In this document: piece by piece, positions 17,483-22,275 of the stretch
Numbering within the stretch: position 1 is the first letter of the stretch
How the letters are laid out: every line of letters begins with the position of its first letter
Assembly: GCA_030631415.1 (NCBI GenBank)
Contig: DAOVLE010000063.1
Location: forward strand, 1-22,275
Length of the DNA stretch: 22,275 bases
Source of the DNA: JAAEQG01 sp023133475
GTDB taxonomy: Bacteria > Planctomycetota > Phycisphaerae > UBA1845
Reading direction: 5' to 3'
Notes under the pieces: model-generated
Database searches by the model: none
What the model was told of the DNA's origin: nothing
Seen by the model: only the letters and a program-made list of their open reading frames with translations
Program-made: the position numbers and the translations under genes

Positions 17483-17983
17483 GTGAAGACACGCTACCTG
17501 TTGCCAAATGATACTCTGCAGAGTGCGGACGGTGACCAAGTGGCGATAGTTGGTCTGGTATTCAAGACCCTGGACCTGCCTCTTGCCGTGTATAGTCTTG
17601 AAGTGGCTCGTACGGAATGCTACTTTGTCGGTGAAGCACAAGTGTTGCGGATTCTCGCATACGCTCAAGAGAACGATGGCGAACTTCCGGGCAGCTTGCA
17701 GGAATTGACTGACCTTGGGCTAATACCTACCAACGAAGTGGATTACGTCGATCCAGAAATGAATGCTCGAGTGGTTTGCCAATACAGACCCGTACCGACA
17801 ACCCAGTTCCCCGGAGACTTGATTATTATGATTCAGAGCTATGATCCAACGCCCAGCGTATTTGGATACAAACACTGTGTGTTACGGTTGGACGGCGCAG
17901 TTTATAGTTGCAGCGAGGTTTCCGAACTCATCAAGAAGGACAATCAGTTGAGGCGCACGCTTGGGCTAGCACCGATACCCTGA
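17483..17983 (+). CDS. Uncharacterised protein, probably 5'-truncated
   Basis: The frame is open from 17333, but its first part is translated from the composite repeat, so the start is unclear. I chose GTG 17483 (VKTRYLLPND...) as the first start outside the repeat, which gives about 166 residues. The segment LRILAYAQENDGELPGSLQELTDLGLIP resembles the 'YAxENDGxxPxSLxxLxxxGxI' stretch seen in many planctomycete prepilin-like or secreted proteins. The end (HCVLRLDGAVYSCSEVSEL) resembles their closing 'vlrlDGsv' motif. No signal peptide or N-methylation site remains, which fits loss of the 5' end by repeat-linked rearrangement. It could also be an intact small cytoplasmic protein. Confidence 0.4.
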   Translation: MKTRYLLPNDTLQSADGDQVAIVGLVFKTLDLPLAVYSLEVARTECYFVGEAQVLRILAYAQENDGELPGSLQELTDLGLIPTNEVDYVDPEMNARVVCQYRPVPTTQFPGDLIIMIQSYDPTPSVFGYKHCVLRLDGAVYSCSEVSELIKKDNQLRRTLGLAPIP

Positions 17984-18207
17984 GTTTGCTGGTGGGTGGC
18001 ATAGCCCATACTTGTGTGACCATGAGGCGGGTGGATATCGCCAGCCGCAGTAATGGGACATCCACCGTATACACGCACGATTTTGAGAGCCTCAGCATGG
18101 GCATCGAACACTACGACGGCGGGTGGTCTGGACACCCGCCGCGACAGAGTGATCCCCCACCCTTTGCTACGCAGAGAATGGGGCTGGCTCAGCGTCAGCT
18201 TGCCTTG

Positions 18208-19293
18208 TCAGTGGCAGCGTAGGGCGTCTCGACACTGACGCGCGAGAATCTCGGCGAAATCGCAGGGCAGGGCGTTACCGATGACGTCGCATACACGGTC
18301 GATGAACGGTGAGTCGAACATGTAGTCGGGCGGAAAAGTCTGAAGCAACGCGGCTTCCCTCACTGATATCGTGCGATCTTCTTCGGGATGGCCAAAACGG
18401 CCCTTACTAAGCGTGGTGCAACCGCCGGTAATCGTCGGCGACACTTGATCCCAACTCATGCGGCCGTAAACGTTGCTGAAGCCGGCGGACTTGTCCTTGT
18501 GGCAGTTGGGCCGCAAGCGCTTGGGAATCCTGGTCCACGCTTCGCCTGGTTTGGCCCGCGCCAGCCGCTGGCGATTCTGCGGTGCCAAAGTCCTGACCAC
18601 ATGCCAGTCGCACGCCTGAGGTCCCCCATGTTCCCGTGACTCTGATAGGGTGACCGTGTTGGACATGCCCTCGATGATGGTCCGGATCGGGCGCCACGGC
18701 TCTAGATCACCATCAGGCTTCCGAGCATGAGTTGGCGCCGGAAGAGTTATAGCGAAGCCTTTTCCCGCAACCAGCACGAGCCGACGGCGACTTTGTGGGA
18801 CTCCATAGTCGGCGACTTGCAGGACGTCGTGGGTCTGCACGTACCCCAAGGAAGAAAGCGCCTTCAAGAACCTCTTGAACAGTCGTCTGCCCTTCATCGC
18901 CAACCCTGGAACGTTCTCCATCATCACCACACGAGGTCGCACCTCTTCGATCAGGCGAGCCATCTCCATGACCAGTGCATTTCGCGGATCCGCTCTACGG
19001 TATTTCGACGTAAGGCTCGAGAATCCCTGACATGGAGGACAACCCACAAGCAGATCGATCTGGCCCGTAGGCGACAACTTGCGCAGGCATGCCCCCTTGA
19101 CGGTGCATACGTCCTGCTTGAAGGCGTGCACCTCCGGGTGGTTTGCCTTATACGTGGCGAAGGCGTGGGGTTCGAGCTCGACCGCGCCGACCACGTGAAA
19201 CCCAGCGCGTTTCAGCCCCAGAGTGAGCCCGCCCCCACCTGCGAAAAGATCGACTGCCGTGAAGCGTTTCGACTTAGAAGCCCTTCGCTGCAT
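18208..19293 (-). CDS. dcm: C5-cytosine DNA methyltransferase (Dcm family)
   Basis: This 361-residue enzyme has the ordered C5-MTase motifs: I VDLFAGGGGLTLGL (14-27, AdoMet binding), IV GCPPCQGFS (84-92, nucleophile Cys88), VI MENVPG (125-130), VIII QSRRRLVLVA (167-176), IX ISVREAALLQTFP (309-321) and X VIGNALP (337-343). The target recognition domain lies between VIII and IX (about 180-300), so the methylated site cannot be read off. Its start (ATG 19293) lies 20 bases inside the 3' end of the upstream GHKL ATPase gene, so the two are cotranscribed and translationally coupled, and a Vsr gene is divergent beyond that. Role inferred: modification subunit that protects host DNA in a restriction-modification-like locus. 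Confidence 0.95.
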   Translation of the reverse strand: MQRRASKSKRFTAVDLFAGGGGLTLGLKRAGFHVVGAVELEPHAFATYKANHPEVHAFKQDVCTVKGACLRKLSPTGQIDLLVGCPPCQGFSSLTSKYRRADPRNALVMEMARLIEEVRPRVVMMENVPGLAMKGRRLFKRFLKALSSLGYVQTHDVLQVADYGVPQSRRRLVLVAGKGFAITLPAPTHARKPDGDLEPWRPIRTIIEGMSNTVTLSESREHGGPQACDWHVVRTLAPQNRQRLARAKPGEAWTRIPKRLRPNCHKDKSAGFSNVYGRMSWDQVSPTITGGCTTLSKGRFGHPEEDRTISVREAALLQTFPPDYMFDSPFIDRVCDVIGNALPCDFAEILARQCRDALRCH

Positions 19294-21388
19294 CTGTTCG
19301 CTGCCTTTCGGCTTCTGCCAAGAACGCTTCGTGCATCTTCCGAGTTCTGAGGAGGAATGTTCTCCAGGTTATGTGCGTCAATGTCCCACGGGCCTTGAGG
19401 CCTTCGAACGCTTGCTTATGAACGCCTCTAAGAGCTATCTTGTCGCAGACGAGAGTGACGTGGAATGCGGGAAACAGCTTCTTGAACTCCTCATTGCCTA
19501 GCTCGTCAAGGAAGTCGCTCATCAAGTCCACATACTTCATGATCCGCTCCATCTCATTGTCTTGAAGCGCATGGCCAGGTCGTTTGATCTCGATGATCTG
19601 GATCGCATTGTCCTGGCTGGACAGGACAAAATCGGCACGTTTCTTGGGATCTCCAAACTGGTCGAGCACCAAATCGTCGCCAGTGCACTTCTTGTAGTAC
19701 TTCTCGAACTCGTGCTTGAGCGTTACGAACGACTGATTCGCCGTGATCGGTGCCCACTGTGGGTTGATAAGCCACGGCGCTTCCGCGATCAGGCTCTGAA
19801 ATGCCGCTTCCAGCGTAGTGGGGTCGTCCTTGAGCCGCTCGATTCTCTTGATTACCCTGATTCTGTCTTCGGCGATTTGACCGAATGCCGCGAGTTCCGC
19901 AACACGTGCCGTCTTCAGGATACCAGTAATAACGGACAACGGATCGTCGCTTTCTTTCGCCGCTTCACGGAGCTTTCGGTCGAGCGTGATGTGCGGGCCG
20001 AGCAGCATGCTGAGGCCAACCAGGGAATCGACGTGCTTCGCGTCCTTTAGCTCGTCTTCGCGGGTGGTTTGTGCGATGGCCTTGGCGATCTCAACGGTGT
20101 TCTCGCGGATTTCCTTCTGGCCTTCGCTAGGAAACGCCCTGGCCACCTTCTCGTGAATTTTGGACACTTCCTCGAACAGCGCCCAGGCCTTCTTGCGTTT
20201 GGGTTCGCGCGTGATGGTTCCGATCTTCTTTACGAGATTCTGTCCCCAGGTTTGTAGCGCCTGACCAAGCTCCTGAGACCACAGGATGTCCTGCCTATCC
20301 GTGCGGATGAGATCCTCGTCCTCATCGAGCCAATCGGCATGGAGTTCGCCAACAAGGTACGAGCGGATGTCGTACTCACCAGTGAACCCGGCTTTCATGT
20401 TAAAGATGTTCGTTTGCGCCGCGATCTTGCCTCGGCAGTAGATGCGAACACCGGCCATCAGATCGTCTTTGTATGGCTGCTTGGAATACGCAGCCCACCC
20501 GGTGATTGGATAGAACCTACCCTCGTACTCAAAACCAGCCTTTATGTCGTCCAGTATCTTGCCATCAACCCCGATTGCACGATATGTGACCTTGTCGGCT
20601 GGATCAGTATCAGCGACAAACTCGATTCGTGTGTTGTCCATGGTCGCGATGGAAAACTCACCCACGTTGCACTCACACTCCGGATCCGTTTTCGTCTTCA
20701 ACGAGTCAATCAGCGTGATGCGCCAATCGCCAGAGGTAATGCCAAACCGCTGTGACAACTGACGTTCGAAGTCGCGAAGTTTCGACACGCGGCGATGATT
20801 GAATATGGTCAGCGTTATCGTCGTCCCAGGCTCAGGAAGGACGAAGCCATCCTTCGGCCCGACCTCTGGATGGTACGGTTCGTCCGTATCCGTCAGGACC
20901 TGTTTGCGGTCGAGGATGAGATGTGCCGTAAGATAGCCTTTTTTCTTGTGCCCTCGCTCATCTTTTCCCGTAACCCTGTCACCGCCCGACGTAAGGACCT
21001 CGATTTTCTGGCAGATTCCGAACGGCGCCAGCTTGCCCACGCCTTTTCGTCCCATGACCTTACGCTTAAAACCGATGGATAGCCCGCCACGCTTGGGATC
21101 CGTACGCCTCTCAGCGCCCACCTTGAGATAGAAAGGGTTCACCACATCGGGTGTCATGCCGACGCCGTTATCCTTCACCTCGATCACGTATCCCTTGTCC
21201 TTCAGCACCCCCCGATTCCTGGTGGCCAACATTTCATCCATGGGGGCAGTGACCTGAACGTGCGTAGCATCGGCATCGTAGCTGTTGGCAACTATTTCGG
21301 CGATTACTGCGGAAACGCGGTCGTAGAGCTTCACGCCCAACTTGTCCACGGTCAGGCGCGAGATCGTCATCTCGTATTTGTCGCTCAA
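19274..21388 (-). CDS. MutL/MORC-like GHKL ATPase fused to PD-(D/E)XK (DUF4263-like) nuclease domain, probable restriction subunit
   Basis: The protein has about 704 residues. N-terminal GHKL ATPase: N-box AVIAEIVANSYDADA (Glu31, Asn35), KDNGVGM (72-78) and GRKGVGKLAPFG (113-124). A transducer-like middle and a helical region (400-520) follow. Near the C-terminus, ADFVLSSQDNAIQIIEIKRP carries Asp586, Glu600 and Lys602, a D...ExK nuclease pattern like that of Shedu-type DUF4263 domains. GHKL ATPases next to C5 methyltransferases and Vsr are known as MutL/MORC-like parts of R-M systems (Iyer, Abhiman and Aravind); from memory the BbrUII/HgiDII restriction enzymes are of this kind. The longest start is GTG 21394, but AGAGG (21394-21398) overlaps it and lies five bases before TTG 21388, which I prefer; ATG 21373 is a third option. 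Function: ATP-dependent cleavage of unmodified DNA is inferred. Confidence 0.85.
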   Translation of the reverse strand: MSDKYEMTISRLTVDKLGVKLYDRVSAVIAEIVANSYDADATHVQVTAPMDEMLATRNRGVLKDKGYVIEVKDNGVGMTPDVVNPFYLKVGAERRTDPKRGGLSIGFKRKVMGRKGVGKLAPFGICQKIEVLTSGGDRVTGKDERGHKKKGYLTAHLILDRKQVLTDTDEPYHPEVGPKDGFVLPEPGTTITLTIFNHRRVSKLRDFERQLSQRFGITSGDWRITLIDSLKTKTDPECECNVGEFSIATMDNTRIEFVADTDPADKVTYRAIGVDGKILDDIKAGFEYEGRFYPITGWAAYSKQPYKDDLMAGVRIYCRGKIAAQTNIFNMKAGFTGEYDIRSYLVGELHADWLDEDEDLIRTDRQDILWSQELGQALQTWGQNLVKKIGTITREPKRKKAWALFEEVSKIHEKVARAFPSEGQKEIRENTVEIAKAIAQTTREDELKDAKHVDSLVGLSMLLGPHITLDRKLREAAKESDDPLSVITGILKTARVAELAAFGQIAEDRIRVIKRIERLKDDPTTLEAAFQSLIAEAPWLINPQWAPITANQSFVTLKHEFEKYYKKCTGDDLVLDQFGDPKKRADFVLSSQDNAIQIIEIKRPGHALQDNEMERIMKYVDLMSDFLDELGNEEFKKLFPAFHVTLVCDKIALRGVHKQAFEGLKARGTLTHITWRTFLLRTRKMHEAFLAEAERQRTDAAKGF

Positions 21389-21516
21389 GGCCACCTCTTT
21401 GGCTTTCTGTCCTGTGCCACGCTGACGAACTCATCTCCAGGATCAGGGCGGTGCCCATCGTATGGACTTACAGATGGCGGGACCTATTCAAATCCAGCTT
21501 TACTTCTAGCTGTTGC

Positions 21517-21546
21517 TTGACCAATCCTCGCTAGGCATGTTATGAA
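21517..21546 (+). promoter_or_regulatory. Putative sigma-70-like promoter of vsr
   Basis: TTGACC (21517-21522) and TATGAA (21541-21546) are separated by 18 bases in the 200-base divergent region, with an expected transcription start near 21553. Confidence 0.4.
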
Positions 21547-21588
21547 GCAGCGTCGGACGACGCAACACCCTTTTGGGAACGGCCCAAG

Positions 21589-22002
21589 ATGGCCCGGAAC
21601 GGTTACGTCACGGACAAGGCGACCACGCGCCGGATGCAGCGTGTCCGGCCAGCCGATACGGCGCCTGAACGCGCGGTTCGGAGCATACTGACCGCTCTTG
21701 GGTATCGCTATCGTCTCCATCGGTCTGACCTGCCCGGCAAGCCGGACATCGTGTTTCCCAGCCGCCGCAAGGTGATCTTCGTGCACGGTTGTTTTTGGCA
21801 TCGCCACGCGCGGTGTAACCGCGCCACTATGCCGAGGCGAAACGTGTCGCTTTGGGTCGCAAAGTTCGAACGAACTGTGGCAAGGGACAGACGTAACGTC
21901 GCTATGCTCAGACGGAGTGGCTGGAAGGTTCTCGTAGTATGGGAGTGTGACACGCGAGACCAGGAGCAGCTAAAGCAGAAGCTAGGCACGTTTCTACAGT
22001 GA
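21589..22002 (+). CDS. vsr: Very short patch repair endonuclease (Vsr)
   Basis: This 137-residue protein has the Vsr layout: TTRRMQRVRPADTAPERAVR (12-31, usual family N-terminus), LGYRYRLHRSDLPGKPDIVF (37-56, catalytic Asp53), VIFVHGCFWHRH (62-73, Zn ligands and the aromatic residues that intercalate at the mismatch), a further Cys76 and VLVVWEC (114-120, Cys120 Zn ligand). Family knowledge: it nicks 5' of T in T:G mismatches arising when 5-methylcytosine deaminates, and so repairs mutations caused by a linked Dcm-type enzyme. ATG 21589 is the first start and only a weak GGGA precedes it. It is transcribed divergently from the GHKL-nuclease and methyltransferase genes, 200 bases away, which fits a complete R-M-like cluster. 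Confidence 0.93.
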   Translation: MARNGYVTDKATTRRMQRVRPADTAPERAVRSILTALGYRYRLHRSDLPGKPDIVFPSRRKVIFVHGCFWHRHARCNRATMPRRNVSLWVAKFERTVARDRRNVAMLRRSGWKVLVVWECDTRDQEQLKQKLGTFLQ

Positions 22003-22075
22003 TCCACTCACTCTCACGCACCTTCTGCCCAGGTGGGGGGCCAACGAATACGCTTGTCCGTGCCACACCTGGAAC

Positions 22076-22275
22076 TTACGCCAATGGTGGGTCACGAGGG
22101 CCATTATCCATTAGCAATACGACGTCGTCAAACCCGACATACCAGCGAGCACTGGACCATTTCCAGTCCGTCTCGGTCGCGGCCAACTTACGTCGGGCCG
22201 GGTTCGCGTGGATGTAGTGTGCCGCCGACCAAGCCGTCTTCGCCTTGCAGATGTTTCGATCATAACCCCCTCCGA
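22076..22275 (-). CDS. C-terminal part of a REP-associated tyrosine transposase (RAYT / Y1_Tnp), runs off the window
   Basis: On the minus strand the frame beginning at 22273 reads GGGYDRNICKAKTAWSAAHY, then IHANPARRKLA and DWKWSSARWYVGFDD, and stops at 22076-22078. Family knowledge: the sequence 'YDRNxxxxxxxxxxxxYIHxNPxxRxLxxxxxDWxWSSxxxY' is the C-terminal end of TnpA_REP (RAYT) proteins of the IS200/Y1 HUH superfamily. The catalytic HUH motif and tyrosine would be outside the window, except that the tyrosine in YDRN lies in the visible region. The start codon is not in the window. RAYTs are associated with REP-type palindromes, which are abundant here. Whether the gene is intact is unknown. 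Confidence 0.8.
   Translation of the reverse strand, partial: GGGYDRNICKAKTAWSAAHYIHANPARRKLAATETDWKWSSARWYVGFDDVVLLMDNGPRDPPLA

Noticed and set aside
17908..18222. 104-codon plus-strand frame after the truncated gene
   Set aside because: It starts inside the previous gene in another frame and shows no domain; the stretch 17984-18207 is best left unassigned.
21999..22217. 72-codon plus-strand frame after vsr
   Set aside because: It lies opposite the transposase C-terminus, which has clear family motifs on the minus strand.

Overview
The window looks like a chromosomal piece of a high-G+C bacterium, most likely a planctomycete (Phycisphaerae-like). This is inference from gene style: a DksA/TraR protein with a long basic tail directly followed by a signal peptidase II with a large insert, secreted proteins of unknown function, a lipoprotein with a CTERM-like tail, and very many intergenic palindromic repeats. 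No rRNA, tRNA or CRISPR array was seen.

Left part (1-5650): four minus-strand housekeeping or secreted genes, namely a glycogen debranching enzyme, a PlsC-type acyltransferase, a secreted alpha/beta hydrolase and a small exported protein. They are separated by composite repeats built from a GGAAAAT heptamer, a conserved core and exchangeable central palindromes. The repeats run into the ends of the reading frames and supply start or stop codons.

Middle part (5650-12700): a probable RHS remnant, then a well-supported promoter driving a short DUF4365-type nuclease-like gene that overlaps an unrecognised 379-residue gene. Tail-to-tail with these lies a beta-propeller lipoprotein gene on the minus strand. 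Next comes a translationally coupled pair, an OLD/RecF-like AAA ATPase and a DUF3226 TOPRIM-like protein. This pair is organised like known two-gene antiphage systems (for example PARIS or OLD-like systems). It is followed by a dipeptide epimerase.

Right-middle (12700-18000): dksA and lspA behind a good sigma-70-type promoter and flanked by direct copies of another repeat; an orphan promoter; a pair of long REP-like hairpins with near-perfect inverted arms; a GT39/PMT-like membrane glycosyltransferase; and a likely 5'-truncated gene. A composite repeat at 17200-17360 is an inverted copy of the one at 1-170.

Right end (18208-22275): a restriction-modification-like cluster. It holds a C5-cytosine methyltransferase, a MutL/MORC-like GHKL ATPase fused to a C-terminal PD-(D/E)XK nuclease-like domain (the two genes overlap), and a divergent Vsr mismatch endonuclease. 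At the edge is the C-terminal part of a REP-associated (Y1/RAYT) transposase, which could be connected to the REP-like palindromes. The strongest candidates for interesting biology are the Vsr/GHKL-nuclease/Dcm cluster, the ATPase-TOPRIM pair, the DUF4365 plus 379-residue gene pair, and the stop-free heptamer repeats that become part of coding regions.
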